Below, in pieces: positions 30,890 through 40,413 of a stretch of 41,682 nucleotides of DNA. Each line of letters starts with the position of its first letter. The stretch's first letter is position 1. The position numbers and the translations under genes are program-made. Source of the DNA: a virus; IMG/VR virus record IMGVR_UViG_3300042397_000091, positions 1 through 41,682 of that record; one strand, 5' to 3'. A model generated the notes under the pieces. The model was not told the origin of the DNA. It ran no database searches and worked only from the letters and a program-made list of their open reading frames with translations.

Positions 30890-33800
30890 TGTTTTACGAC
30901 AATCAACTACAAAACCATCTAGAGACTTCATCATCGCTAAAGATTGATTCGGCAGTCATTGCTGAATGGAATATGAACTTTGCAGAAAACATTGACAAGG
31001 TTGGTAACTATCGTTTTCGACCAGGGTATGAAACCCCATCATCAGTCAAGTACGGCATTATAAATAACACCTATGACCCACAGGACAATGGATACTTCTA
31101 CACAAATGCTACAGACGCAGACGTAATGATTGACGGTGGCTATGAAGACGAAAACACCAAGGGCACACCGTTTAAGACAGTTAAAGAAAAAGAGAAGATG
31201 CTGTTCTCCCTTGAAGACTGCTTTGGAAGATTCAGACCAAGATCTGGCATCAACAAACTAAGATTCTTCAGAAACACGTATACCCATACATCAAATATCA
31301 ATATGGCTAGAAGGCCAAGGTATTACATGGCTCACAAGAATGACAAGTTCAAATACTGGTGCTCATTCAGAACAGCATCCTTAATTGGAGAACTACCTGC
31401 TGGACAAGAGATTCCATCAACCTCATATGAGCGAGGCATTGCCAATAGAACAGTAAATGGCAGGCACTACATTGATGACGCTGTACCATTCGTGGTTTAT
31501 AAAGATAGTGTGCCAGCCAACAGACTTGTTATAAAGATGCAAACACACGTTGGCGATATTGATCTAGGCTCATTCACCAACAGTTCTGGTAACTATGACG
31601 ATCCATTCTATGGAGAAGAAAACAAAAGAACTCCAGCAAGATGGAGCATTCAGTATCTAGAAGATAAGAGTTGGACAACTGCAATATCGTTTAACGAAAA
31701 TACCACAAGACCAGACGGCACACCGCTAATTGGACCAGACGGATACTTAGAATTGCAATACGGCCTGATCGTGCCAGAACAGTTGAGAGGCATCTTTCTA
31801 AACGTAGGCTCATACACCTCAGAAACATTGTTGCCAACAAGGTCAACAAATGGCTATGCCTATTTTGTTAAAAGTGATTCTGGAACTCGTGGTAAGTTCT
31901 ATGTTTGGTTAGATAACTTAGATGGCTACTACGAATTTGTTCCTCAATATGGATGGGGACTATATGAACAAGAGGTTGGAACTAACTCAAGTTTTGTAAC
32001 AGACTTTACTAACCCAGATTACTTTATAGAAAGTGGCAAGACTGTATTCCGAGAGTTTGACTATATCAATGGAGTAAGACTTGTCGTAGAAACAATGAAC
32101 AAAGAAGATGCAACGTTTGACCTTATTGAAATATCTCCAAGACTTGCTGCAGACATTACCGATAGAACAACTAGTTTTAACATTAAGAAACCAGCATCAG
32201 ACCTTGGCGTAAGCGGTATGCCAGTAGGAGACCTTCTTGTATCTACAGGAAACATAGAGATCTTTGACTTTGATGATGCCTTTAATGAGAATAGTTCTAC
32301 CAGCATTATTGGTAAATACTCAAACCACAACCTGCAAATTAAGTTTTACGAGCAGGTAAAGGATGTTCCACAAATTGACGGTAACGGAGACCTTGTTGGT
32401 TTTGCAAGTTACTTTATTCCAATGAAGACTATGTATGCTGATGGATTCCCATCTGTGAACTCAGGGGATAGAACTGTAAAAATTGAATTAAGAGATATGT
32501 TTATAAAGTTTGAATCAACCATAGCACCAGAGGTTGTTATTAGAAATGCTTCTGTAAGTTATGCAATCTCTTTACTTCTTGACAACATTGGATTCTCTAA
32601 CTATGTCTTTAAGCGAAATGCTAACGAAAAAGAAGTTACCATTCCATTCTTTTTTATTCCACCAAACACAAGCGTGGCAGAAGTTCTAAAGTCTATTGCC
32701 ATCTCAACACAGACTGCAATGTTCTTTGATGAATACAACAACTTTGTAATGATGAGCAAAAACTACATTATGCCAACAACAGAAGAAAGATCTACGGACA
32801 TGACCCTGATCGGCACAAACGACCAAGAAAAAAGTGGCATCGTAAAGAACAAGTTGATTAACGGAAGAACTAAGTTGGCAAATATTATTCAACTGGCCTC
32901 AGAAGAAAACAAAATTTATAACAATGGAAACATTACCTATACAACTAGGTATATTCAAAAAGAAAGAAACTTTTTAACCAATCCAAGCATTATGGAAAAA
33001 GATTATTCTTGGAAATACAAGCCAGTACTTCTATGGCAGGTAACCCCAGAAAACTCTAGGATATCTTACAATGACGAACTCGCAACTGAATCAAGTTATG
33101 CCCTAGCAGCAGTAGCCCTCAAGAGCAATCTTTCAGCAGAAGTTCCAACGGTAGTTAATAACGTGTTGCAAAACAACGTAATGGACCTAGGTGAATCTGT
33201 TTCCAACCTATTAAGATACTCTGGATATTTTTATGCAAATGGTGAAATTATTCGATACGATGCAATTGAATATTCAATTACAGGAAATGAAACAGGGGAC
33301 GCATCAAGGTCTCCATCATATAACGTTTGGATTACAGATGTTCAGGACTATCAAAGAGAGTTTTCAAAATTAAAGTTTAATGGCAAAATGTATCCTACAG
33401 GACTGGTAAGAATCTATGCAGAACCATTCTATGAAACAGATGCAAGTAATCCGTCAATCGTAAAACTTAAAAATGGACCAGTTGCCAAGCATGGTCGCTC
33501 TCAATTTGGAACTGGAGTCAGAGACAGTTCTGGAAATTTTGTTCCTGTAAGTCACCCAGCAGGTCTTGATCCATACTGGACAAATAGTTCAACTATGGCT
33601 GGTTGCGAAATGCAGTCACAGTATATGTTTACAGAAGCAAACTTTACTGGATCTACAATTGCTGGAGTTGCTGGTAAAGCAACCAATGGAGATAAGTTAG
33701 CCCAAAGTGCAGATAGAAAGGGAATACTTAAAAACTACCAAGGAATGTCAAAAAACCAGGTTGAAGAAAATTTATACGAACAGAACATTCCAGGATCTGG

Positions 33801-35379
33801 ATTAGTTCAGGCCTCGGCTTTTGTATTAAATTTGAAAAACTTTTCTTCTAAGGAAAATACAAACAACATTAAGCCAATTAACTTTATTTCTTATGCATAC
33901 AAAACTCTAACAAATAAGTTTACTCATTTTGGAACTAGGATTAGAATTGCTGGAACTATTGAAAATAGCACAGATAAGATTCAGACAGCAGTAGGGTCAT
34001 CTACCTACTATGATGTTCTTAATGGATCTAAACAAGAAGCCCTAAGCGTTTCTGGTGGTTCTGGTGGACTTGGAATTCTTGTAAATCCAGCAACAAACAG
34101 CGGATACTATTTTGAGTTGGTTGCTCTTTCACAAGAAAACTCACTAAAAGATGTAGATAATGAGCCAATATCTTTGTCGGACATGTTCTTCTATAAGATT
34201 AAAAAAGACTCTGCAACTGACAACGCAATTCCAGTTGTTTTATGGGAGGGCGTTGGAAACATTATTATTGGAGACGATAACTTTGTAAATGCTGGAAGAG
34301 TAACAGAAACAAGTGTTCTGCCAGACTATGACATTGCAGTAGAATATAAACAACTTGGGTCAGCACTTAGGTTTTATCTATACGTAAATGGCAGATTGCT
34401 GACTACCATTGACGATCCAAACCCAGAAACAGATGAAACTGGAAACATTAAACTATACAATAATGTTGCCATGTTTACCCGAGGCACAGCAAAATGTGTA
34501 TTCCAAAACCTATATGCATTAGGAAACAACTATAGTGACAATACCATGCAAAAGATTGATACTCCAGTAAATAGCGTATTTGGAGATACAGAAATTAACG
34601 TAAGCGAAGCACTAAGCAAATACGCTCTAAGTGGTTTTGTTCAATCGGTCTATCTATCTAGCATTAACCCAAATACGCCACCAAAAGAAAATATTTACTT
34701 TGAAGAGTTTGGAACTATTATGAGAGAGGCAGCCTACTTCGACATTAAGTATGAGAAGGCATATCCATCATTTAGGTCACTAATTCTTCCTACGTTTAAT
34801 CGTGTTAAGAGTTATGTCGCTTCAAACTTTACTCCAACAGCATATGGGGCAGAGTTTATTATTTTTAATGCAACGGATAGCACGATTAGCCTAGCAGACG
34901 ATTCTGAAAACTATCTTCAGATTTCTGGCATAACATTTACTCAGGCCACACAAAATCAACTAAGTGTTGATCAATACTTTAACAAAAAGGGCGAGTTGTC
35001 AAACCCATCATACGTCACATCAACTACGGTGGAGTCTCCATTAAAGATTAAAGAGTCATTTAATGATATTAAATTTAGTAGGCAAAAATATGGAATGCTA
35101 GAGTTTTCTCTAGATGCTCCGTACATTCAGTCACACGATGATGCATATGACCTTATGGGCTGGCTACTTTCAAAAGTAACAACTCCAAGAAAAGCAATAG
35201 GTATCGATTTGTTTGGAATGCCAACGGTTCAACTAGGAGATATTGTTGAGGTAGACTATACCAACAACGATAGTAATGAAGTAGTTTCAAGTTCTTCAAG
35301 ATTTGTTGTTTACAACATTGAGTATTCTAAAAATGCACAAGGACCGTCAATGACGGTATACCTAAGTGAGGTAATATAA
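30889..35379 (+). CDS. Large tail-tip protein (Tal / baseplate hub-like)
   Basis: 1496 aa. Residues ~390-560 (FDLIEISPRLAADITDRTTSF, KPASDLGVSGMPVGDLLVSTG, DDAFNENSSTSIIGKY) and ~590-640 (VSYAISLLLDNIGFSNYVFK, PPNTSVAEVLKSIAIST) match hub-type minor tail proteins that I recall from actinobacteriophages. Residues ~1020-1220 look like a concanavalin/LamG domain, with ALRFYLYVNGRLLTTIDD and a preceding strand array. The C-terminal ~100 residues (LMGWLLSKVTTPRKAIGIDLFGMP, DIVEVDYTNN) form another beta domain typical of tail-tip hubs. No peptidoglycan hydrolase motif is seen. TAATG overlaps join it to both neighbours. Confidence 0.78.
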   Translation: MFYDNQLQNHLETSSSLKIDSAVIAEWNMNFAENIDKVGNYRFRPGYETPSSVKYGIINNTYDPQDNGYFYTNATDADVMIDGGYEDENTKGTPFKTVKEKEKMLFSLEDCFGRFRPRSGINKLRFFRNTYTHTSNINMARRPRYYMAHKNDKFKYWCSFRTASLIGELPAGQEIPSTSYERGIANRTVNGRHYIDDAVPFVVYKDSVPANRLVIKMQTHVGDIDLGSFTNSSGNYDDPFYGEENKRTPARWSIQYLEDKSWTTAISFNENTTRPDGTPLIGPDGYLELQYGLIVPEQLRGIFLNVGSYTSETLLPTRSTNGYAYFVKSDSGTRGKFYVWLDNLDGYYEFVPQYGWGLYEQEVGTNSSFVTDFTNPDYFIESGKTVFREFDYINGVRLVVETMNKEDATFDLIEISPRLAADITDRTTSFNIKKPASDLGVSGMPVGDLLVSTGNIEIFDFDDAFNENSSTSIIGKYSNHNLQIKFYEQVKDVPQIDGNGDLVGFASYFIPMKTMYADGFPSVNSGDRTVKIELRDMFIKFESTIAPEVVIRNASVSYAISLLLDNIGFSNYVFKRNANEKEVTIPFFFIPPNTSVAEVLKSIAISTQTAMFFDEYNNFVMMSKNYIMPTTEERSTDMTLIGTNDQEKSGIVKNKLINGRTKLANIIQLASEENKIYNNGNITYTTRYIQKERNFLTNPSIMEKDYSWKYKPVLLWQVTPENSRISYNDELATESSYALAAVALKSNLSAEVPTVVNNVLQNNVMDLGESVSNLLRYSGYFYANGEIIRYDAIEYSITGNETGDASRSPSYNVWITDVQDYQREFSKLKFNGKMYPTGLVRIYAEPFYETDASNPSIVKLKNGPVAKHGRSQFGTGVRDSSGNFVPVSHPAGLDPYWTNSSTMAGCEMQSQYMFTEANFTGSTIAGVAGKATNGDKLAQSADRKGILKNYQGMSKNQVEENLYEQNIPGSGLVQASAFVLNLKNFSSKENTNNIKPINFISYAYKTLTNKFTHFGTRIRIAGTIENSTDKIQTAVGSSTYYDVLNGSKQEALSVSGGSGGLGILVNPATNSGYYFELVALSQENSLKDVDNEPISLSDMFFYKIKKDSATDNAIPVVLWEGVGNIIIGDDNFVNAGRVTETSVLPDYDIAVEYKQLGSALRFYLYVNGRLLTTIDDPNPETDETGNIKLYNNVAMFTRGTAKCVFQNLYALGNNYSDNTMQKIDTPVNSVFGDTEINVSEALSKYALSGFVQSVYLSSINPNTPPKENIYFEEFGTIMREAAYFDIKYEKAYPSFRSLILPTFNRVKSYVASNFTPTAYGAEFIIFNATDSTISLADDSENYLQISGITFTQATQNQLSVDQYFNKKGELSNPSYVTSTTVESPLKIKESFNDIKFSRQKYGMLEFSLDAPYIQSHDDAYDLMGWLLSKVTTPRKAIGIDLFGMPTVQLGDIVEVDYTNNDSNEVVSSSSRFVVYNIEYSKNAQGPSMTVYLSEVI

Positions 35380-35972
35380 TGGCGACTAAAAGACCAAAAA
35401 CTCCAGATATTTTTGTGGGAGATTCAGAAGACTGGTCTGGTGGAATTAGGATTCCATCTTTTCAAGATCAAAGACCAATAAAAGCAAAACCAGACCAAGG
35501 GTCTAATCAGCCTAATGTTTCAATTGTTTCTAGTGGCGTAAAGGTAGCAACGCCAGAAACCTATGAACTATATCCAACATCACCAGAAAAAATTGTCGCT
35601 GCACAAATCTTTTTAGAAATGCTTGGCGGTAACGAACTAATTGAGTTATCAAGACACGACCTCATTAATGGTATCAACACCAGATATCAGCCGATCAAAG
35701 ACGCACAAATTATTGCTACTCAGTTTAATGCCTTTAACATTATTCCATTGCAAGACACCCTTCCAAACTACATGGATAACTTCCCTATTAGGCTTGAAGA
35801 AAGGATACCAAACTTTGGATCTGGCGAGAGCAACGTAAATATAGATGCCAATGGTATAATTACTATTGAATTAATTAATCTTAAGCCAGATGAAACGGTA
35901 GAAGTAGAAATCCTCTACCAAGGAAAGATACTTAGTGATACAATATATAGTGATACAGGAGAAAGTTCGTGA
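35379..35972 (+). CDS. Minor tail protein, unknown function
   Basis: 197 aa. The N-terminal ~60 residues are Pro/Gln/Lys-rich and probably extended (ATKRPKTPDIFVGDSEDWSGG...). The middle is helical (SPEKIVAAQIFLEMLGGNELIELSR) and contains the only SRHDLINGI-like segment. The C-terminus is a short beta unit (ANGIITIELINLKPDETVEVE). No family is firmly recognised. Its place within a fully overlapping set of tail-tip genes supports a virion role. Confidence 0.65.
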   Translation: MATKRPKTPDIFVGDSEDWSGGIRIPSFQDQRPIKAKPDQGSNQPNVSIVSSGVKVATPETYELYPTSPEKIVAAQIFLEMLGGNELIELSRHDLINGINTRYQPIKDAQIIATQFNAFNIIPLQDTLPNYMDNFPIRLEERIPNFGSGESNVNIDANGIITIELINLKPDETVEVEILYQGKILSDTIYSDTGESS

Positions 35973-37141
35973 TTACAAATACAGGCAAAAACATTCTAAG
36001 CAAGTTTTTGATTAGCCAGGCACCAGCATACGCATCATTCATTGCCATTGGATGTGGGCCAAAGCCACTGCTTGCACCTAGAGGAGAAGACCCAGGCGAA
36101 CCATTTGAAGACTACTCGGACTACACAGAACTAGACTTTGAGATGCTAAGACTTCCAATTGTATCTAGAGGATACATTAGCGAATACAACGAGTTGACTG
36201 CAACTAACGATGAAAAAATTGTTTTTACGGCAGAACTACCAACACAAGAACGATACGAAATTACAGAGGTTGGGGTCTATTCGGCAGGAAGCAATCCAAG
36301 TGCCGTAGGGTTTGACAGTAGGATGTTGTATACATTCTCGGAAAATGAAGGATGGGAGTATGGCTCTGGATCACTACAGATACCACTTATATCAGATCTT
36401 GATCAGTCCAGCGATGATCTAGATAGCAATACAATCAATGTATCAAACGCAGCATTTTTCTTTACAAGTACAAATCGCATATTTGGTAATGCAAATAGAA
36501 CAGACAGGTATGAAAGACCGAGAATTTTAAATACCTCCTTGGCAATCGTTGGAGACAGTTCTGAACTTCCGCCACTAGGTATAACTGGAGAGGTTGTTCC
36601 AGAAGAAGGGTCTGAATACATAAAATTAACAGGAACATCTGTAAACCTAAATAAGAATGCCCCAACAGACTTGTTAAAGGTGGCATTTTCTGTAATGAAC
36701 AAAGATGGAAATGACTCTGGACAAATTCCAGACGAGGTTCACATGCTAGTACAGTTTAGGTCTTCAAGTAACGAAGACATATATGCAAACATGCAAATAA
36801 GTTTAGGTAATGGAACAGGTGCAGGCCAGCACGATTTTACAACAAATAGATATGTTGTAGTTGCCAAAGAATTACAAGACCTATACTATAAGCCTGGATT
36901 CTCCTGGGGACTTGTTGACGAGATTAGGGTTTATGCTTCTGTAGAAGAGTCTGGAACACCATCAGACAATTTTTATGCAGCACTTGATGGACTCAGGCTT
37001 GACAATAAAGCAACTCAAAACCCTCTATATGGACTAACTGGATACACTGTTTTTAAAACAGAGAATGCAGAAACAGTAATTAAAAACCAAAATACAAAAA
37101 ATTATATAGAGTTTAGGTTTGGAATTAACGTAGGAGTTTAG
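35969..37141 (+). CDS. Minor tail / tail-tip protein
   Basis: 390 aa from GTG 35969, giving a GTGA overlap with the upstream stop. The N-terminus TNTGKNILSKFLISQAPAYASFIAIGCGPKPL and the following LDFEMLRLPIVSRGYISEYN and TAELPTQERYEITEVGVYSAGSNP form a pattern I recall from minor tail proteins of actinobacteriophages. The second half (~215-390) reads as a jelly-roll domain, with FYAALDGLRLDN near the end. It probably forms part of the tail tip or a side fiber attachment; exact role unknown. Confidence 0.72.
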   Translation: MITNTGKNILSKFLISQAPAYASFIAIGCGPKPLLAPRGEDPGEPFEDYSDYTELDFEMLRLPIVSRGYISEYNELTATNDEKIVFTAELPTQERYEITEVGVYSAGSNPSAVGFDSRMLYTFSENEGWEYGSGSLQIPLISDLDQSSDDLDSNTINVSNAAFFFTSTNRIFGNANRTDRYERPRILNTSLAIVGDSSELPPLGITGEVVPEEGSEYIKLTGTSVNLNKNAPTDLLKVAFSVMNKDGNDSGQIPDEVHMLVQFRSSSNEDIYANMQISLGNGTGAGQHDFTTNRYVVVAKELQDLYYKPGFSWGLVDEIRVYASVEESGTPSDNFYAALDGLRLDNKATQNPLYGLTGYTVFKTENAETVIKNQNTKNYIEFRFGINVGV

Positions 37142-37142
37142 T

Positions 37143-37601
37143 ATGGCTGATATTGTCAAGAAGGTCGTTGTAGAAAATGTGCCAAAAATCTATGGTTCTG
37201 GATATACCATAAGGTATAGAATTATTTCAGAAGACCGCAACAGAACATCTCAATGGTCACCAATGCACACATTTGAAAAAGATGTTCCAGTAGATCCGCC
37301 AACATCAGTAGATGGAGAAATTGCTTTTATATCTGAAAGACAGGTATCAGCAACCTGGACAGAAACGAATGCAAACTCAGTTTATGAAATATTTATAAAC
37401 TGGAACGACCAAGTTGACGAAAACCTAGATCTTGTTTGGACATATGCTAGAACTGTATCTTCGCCAACATATACAACCTTAGCACCAGTTGGATCAGAGA
37501 TTGTATCAATTTGGGTACAGCAACCAACCTCAAATCAAGTCCAGGAACCACTTGCATTAATATATACAGAAAGTGCAGAAAATACCTTTACCTCTTCATA
37601 G
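37143..37601 (+). CDS. Fibronectin-III-like minor tail protein
   Basis: 152 aa with AGGAG six bases before ATG. Residues ~15-50 (YTIRYRIISEDRNRTSQWSPM) and 50-110 (PPTSVDGEIAFISERQVSATWTET...) carry the strand order, Trp and Pro positions of fibronectin type III-like domains, common on phage tails as weak glycan or surface binders. There is no signal peptide and no enzyme motif. A promoter for the next gene follows directly. Confidence 0.68.
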   Translation: MADIVKKVVVENVPKIYGSGYTIRYRIISEDRNRTSQWSPMHTFEKDVPVDPPTSVDGEIAFISERQVSATWTETNANSVYEIFINWNDQVDENLDLVWTYARTVSSPTYTTLAPVGSEIVSIWVQQPTSNQVQEPLALIYTESAENTFTSS

Positions 37602-37607
37602 GTTTGA

Positions 37608-37616
37608 TGGTATAAT
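37608..37616 (+). promoter_or_regulatory. Extended -10 promoter TGGTATAAT, leaderless spacing
   Basis: TATAAT (37611-37616) is preceded by TGG and followed by AGAGAT and ATG 37623. It has the same layout as 17558-17566, with no ribosome site possible between promoter and start. Confidence 0.75.
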
Positions 37617-37622
37617 AGAGAT

Positions 37623-38078
37623 ATGGCACAACTACAAGACCCACAACCAGGACAACCGCTAGACCTTGACTATGTATCATCATTGGTTAAGGCCGTCAAT
37701 ATAATTCTTGACAAACTGGCATCGTCTACATCAGTAGGAAACTCTACAGTGGCTACTGCATCAGGAAACGAAGCAGCCAAGACATCTGACCTAGTCTTCG
37801 TTGGTGGATATAAAGAAATTTTTGGTACAGCACAATCTGTTACTGCAGGAACTTCCAAAGACTTTTCTCTAGACTTTCCAAATGGAATTACCTTTAAAGT
37901 TCCACCTATTGTAACCGCTACGCCATATACCCTGAATTCAACTGACGCAGGTAGAAACGTAACTGTCATTCTTAAGTCTGTAACAACCAGTAAGGTAGAA
38001 GGAACAGTTATTTTTAATGCAAACGGTAACGTTTCAATTGGAGTAAACCTTATTGCTATTGGAGTACCTAGGGCATAG
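37623..38078 (+). CDS. Small structural protein, beta-sandwich C-terminus
   Basis: 151 aa, probably translated from a leaderless transcript. Residues 1-65 are helical and low-complexity (LDLDYVSSLVKAVNIILDKLASSTS). Residues ~75-151 form a beta-sandwich pattern: DFSLDFPNGITFKVPPIVTATP, NVTVILKSVTTSKVEGTVIFN, then NLIAIGVPRA. The helix-then-sandwich plan looks like a short trimeric tip or an H-type-lectin-like binding protein (inference). It is the last structural gene before the regulator. Confidence 0.65.
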   Translation: MAQLQDPQPGQPLDLDYVSSLVKAVNIILDKLASSTSVGNSTVATASGNEAAKTSDLVFVGGYKEIFGTAQSVTAGTSKDFSLDFPNGITFKVPPIVTATPYTLNSTDAGRNVTVILKSVTTSKVEGTVIFNANGNVSIGVNLIAIGVPRA

Positions 38079-38088
38079 TAGGTCTATC

Positions 38089-38634
38089 ATGGCTGCCAAT
38101 CAATCAAACTCTATTGATAAAAATAGATACAACGACAAGCCTGTAATTCCAGGTAGTAAAAGAGTCTGGTTTCTAAATGGAGATCTTGTCCGTATTCATC
38201 ACTTAAACAAGTCTAATGGTATTATGTCTGTTTATAATATTATTCAAGACAGAATCGAAAGTTGTCTTATTAATGATTTTAAAAAAAATAGAGAACGAGC
38301 CTTTACAGTTGGTGAAACAGCAGACCTTGTAAACAGACACAAGAAGTATATGCCAGACCTAATGAAGCGTGGGGTTATCCCACATCCTACAGGATCTCAA
38401 AAAGGCGGTAGCACAGGATGGCAGGTAAGAAGTTATTACTCAGAGTCGCAAGTTCGTGAGATTCGTGATATACTTGCTTCCTACCATATTGGAAGACCAA
38501 GGAAAGACAAACTCATTACCAACGATATGACCCCCACAAAACAGGAGTTGACTCGTAGGATGGGAGATGGTATACTTACATATACAAGGACCGAAGATGG
38601 ACGGTTTATCCCCATCTGGTCTGAATCGATTTAA
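38089..38634 (+). CDS. MerR-like winged-helix DNA-binding protein
   Basis: 181 aa from ATG 38089; a TTG at 38053 would overlap the upstream gene. Residues ~75-105 (AFTVGETADLVNRHKKYMPDLMKRGVIPHP) read as the first two helices of a MerR-type winged helix, and VRSYYSESQVREIRDIL (~120-136) as the wing and following helix. There is no cofactor-binding domain of classic MerR regulators. The C-terminus (TPTKQELTRRMGDG) is basic. It stands at the border between tail and replication genes and may control that switch. Other DNA-binding roles are not excluded. Confidence 0.68.
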   Translation: MAANQSNSIDKNRYNDKPVIPGSKRVWFLNGDLVRIHHLNKSNGIMSVYNIIQDRIESCLINDFKKNRERAFTVGETADLVNRHKKYMPDLMKRGVIPHPTGSQKGGSTGWQVRSYYSESQVREIRDILASYHIGRPRKDKLITNDMTPTKQELTRRMGDGILTYTRTEDGRFIPIWSESI

Positions 38635-38635
38635 T

Positions 38636-38652
38636 TGTTCTTGAAAGGAACA
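38636..38652 (+). promoter_or_regulatory. Short inverted repeat after the regulator gene
   Basis: TGTTC (38636-38640) and GAACA (38648-38652) flank a 7-base spacer, just before ATG 38657. It could be a small operator for the adjacent regulator or a leader hairpin. The spacer also contains the AAAGG-like ribosome site, so occupancy or folding could affect translation. Confidence 0.3.
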
Positions 38653-38656
38653 GGGT

Positions 38657-38866
38657 ATGAATAACGAAGAAACTAAAGTAACCGTTGGGCTAGGCTATAC
38701 GCTCAACCTGGGCAATTTCCAGTCATTGAGAATTGACATATCTGTAACAGATAACAAGCGTGATGGTGAAAACACCAACGAAGCATTCGATCGTGTGTAC
38801 TCTTTTGTTGAGGCTAAACTTCAAGAAAAGGTAACTGAAGCCAAGGGCGAGATCGAAGGCAAGTAA
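38657..38866 (+). CDS. Small conserved unknown protein of the replication block
   Basis: 69 aa. VTVGLGYTLNLGNFQSLRIDI is followed by NEAFDRVYSFVEAKLQEKV. I recall similar small proteins near helicase genes of actinobacteriophages but not a function. A beta-strand pair followed by a helix is likely. It overlaps the next start by one base (TAATG), within the helicase operon. Confidence 0.7.
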   Translation: MNNEETKVTVGLGYTLNLGNFQSLRIDISVTDNKRDGENTNEAFDRVYSFVEAKLQEKVTEAKGEIEGK

Positions 38867-39177
38867 TGGCAGAACGCAAAGACCGAATGGCTTTGCTTTC
38901 AAGATACTCTAAACTACACACCAAAAAGTTTGAGGCAAAGCCATTATTGAATTTAAACGTAGAGCAGTGGGCAGCAGATGCTCTAATCGAATCTTACACT
39001 TTACCTTTCTGCTATGACCTGCTACAATATTACTTTGATGTTGCACAAAGCCCAACATGGAAATATTTTGCAAACTATGCTCACGACATAATTACTAAAC
39101 GTGAACAACTAGAACTAGACAACAAAGAGAGAGCCGAACGCCGTAGACTGGCCAAGGAATGGTTAAACAATGAGTAA
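38866..39177 (+). CDS. Unknown helical protein before helicase (possible loader)
   Basis: 103 aa, mostly helical, with a basic charged C-terminus (KERAERRRLAKEWLNNE). The Trp/Tyr-rich centre (CYDLLQYYFDVAQSPTWKYFANY) may be a protein contact face. It overlaps the DnaB-like gene by eight bases. Phage helicase loaders often sit at this place, so loader or helicase partner is a fair guess, but no AAA+ or known loader motif is visible. Confidence 0.55.
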   Translation: MAERKDRMALLSRYSKLHTKKFEAKPLLNLNVEQWAADALIESYTLPFCYDLLQYYFDVAQSPTWKYFANYAHDIITKREQLELDNKERAERRRLAKEWLNNE

Positions 39178-40390
39178 TACAGAGGCTAGACTACTAACAG
39201 CAGTCTTACAGGACAAACAGGTTCACGTGTTGTTGCAGGCAAACGTAGAGAATCTTTTGCGTACCCACAAGGACATTTGGCAGTTCATTAGAAACTATTC
39301 AGAAGCCAACTCCTCTGTGCCACCAATATCCCTAGTGATCGAAAAGTTTCGTGACTTTACCCCAGCCGAGAACATTGGTGCTACCAAGTACCACCTAGAA
39401 GAACTTCAGAAAGAATTCCTAAACGACAGCGTTAAAGAACTTCTTCGTAATGCTGCTGCAGATGTTCAGGCTGGACACAGTTCCGATGCCCTAGAAACAA
39501 TCATTGCCAAGACTTCAGAACTCAAGAAGAACACCGCAACCATCCGTGACATTGATGCCACAGATCTTGATTCAGCGGTAGCATACTTTGAGAACCTAGC
39601 AAGACAGCAAGCACTTGGCTCAATAGGTATCAAGACTGGTTTGCCAGGCTTCGACAACTACCTACCTGCTGGAATTACTCCAGGACAGTTGGGTGTCTTC
39701 CTAGCGTATCCAGGTATCGGTAAGTCTTGGTTTGCACTTTACATGGCGGTACAGGCATGGAAGCAAGGCAGATCGCCACTCATCATCTCTCTTGAAATGA
39801 GCGAGACAGAGGTTCGTAATCGTGTGTTTGCGATTATGGGTGAGGGTCTTTGGTCACACCGTAAACTATCTAACGGTCAGGTTGAGATTGAAGACCTAAA
39901 GCGTTGGCACTCTAAGGAACTTGCTGGCAAGCCAGAGTTCCACATCATCTCAAACGATTCTGGTGGAGAAGTAAACCCATCAGTTATTCGTGGAAAGATT
40001 GACCAGTATAAGCCAGACCTAGTTATCGTAGACTACCTACAGTTGATGTCGCCTAACCAGAAGTCAGACAATGAGACGGTACGTATGAAGAACCTGTCTC
40101 GTGAACTAAAACTTATGGCTATTAGCGAAGAGATGCCTATCATTGCTATCTCGTCTGCTACTCCAGATGACGTTACTAAACTAGACACAGTTCCTACACT
40201 AGGCCAGACCGCATGGTCTCGCCAGATCGCTTACGATGCTGACTGGGTACTAGCACTGGGCCGTGCCACTAACTCAGACATCCTTGAGTGCGTCTTCCGT
40301 AAGAACCGTAATGGCTTTATGGGTGAGTTCTTGGTGCAGGTAGACTTTGACAAGGGCTGGTATAAGTACAAGGATTTTGAAGATAACTAA
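39170..40390 (+). CDS. Replicative DNA helicase, DnaB-like
   Basis: 406 aa. An N-terminal DnaB-like helical domain (NTEARLLTAVLQDKQVHVLL) is followed by a linker and a RecA-type SF4 core. Walker A is AYPGIGKSW (~178-186). The motif after it is SLEMSETEVRNRVFA, Walker B is LVIVDYLQLM (~283-292), and late motifs lie around GQTAWSRQIAYDADWVLAL. It would unwind DNA 5'-3' as a hexamer at the phage fork. It is shorter than bacterial DnaB (~470 aa), as phage homologs often are. Arginine is mainly CGT. It is coupled to the preceding small gene. Confidence 0.92.
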   Translation: MSNTEARLLTAVLQDKQVHVLLQANVENLLRTHKDIWQFIRNYSEANSSVPPISLVIEKFRDFTPAENIGATKYHLEELQKEFLNDSVKELLRNAAADVQAGHSSDALETIIAKTSELKKNTATIRDIDATDLDSAVAYFENLARQQALGSIGIKTGLPGFDNYLPAGITPGQLGVFLAYPGIGKSWFALYMAVQAWKQGRSPLIISLEMSETEVRNRVFAIMGEGLWSHRKLSNGQVEIEDLKRWHSKELAGKPEFHIISNDSGGEVNPSVIRGKIDQYKPDLVIVDYLQLMSPNQKSDNETVRMKNLSRELKLMAISEEMPIIAISSATPDDVTKLDTVPTLGQTAWSRQIAYDADWVLALGRATNSDILECVFRKNRNGFMGEFLVQVDFDKGWYKYKDFEDN

Positions 40391-40398
40391 AAGAAAGT

Positions 40399-40408
40399 TG
40401 GTTATAAT
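40399..40408 (+). promoter_or_regulatory. -10 promoter TGGTTATAAT, leaderless spacing
   Basis: TATAAT (40403-40408) ends five bases before GTG 40414, with AGAGT between, the same AGAG start as at 17567 and 37617. The TG dinucleotide is one base further away than in the other copies. Confidence 0.6.
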
Positions 40409-40413
40409 AGAGT

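Noticed and set aside
38053-38088. TTG 38053 as start of the MerR-like protein
   Set aside because: It lies inside the upstream gene and would add an unconserved-looking 12 residues; ATG 38089 begins the plausible protein.
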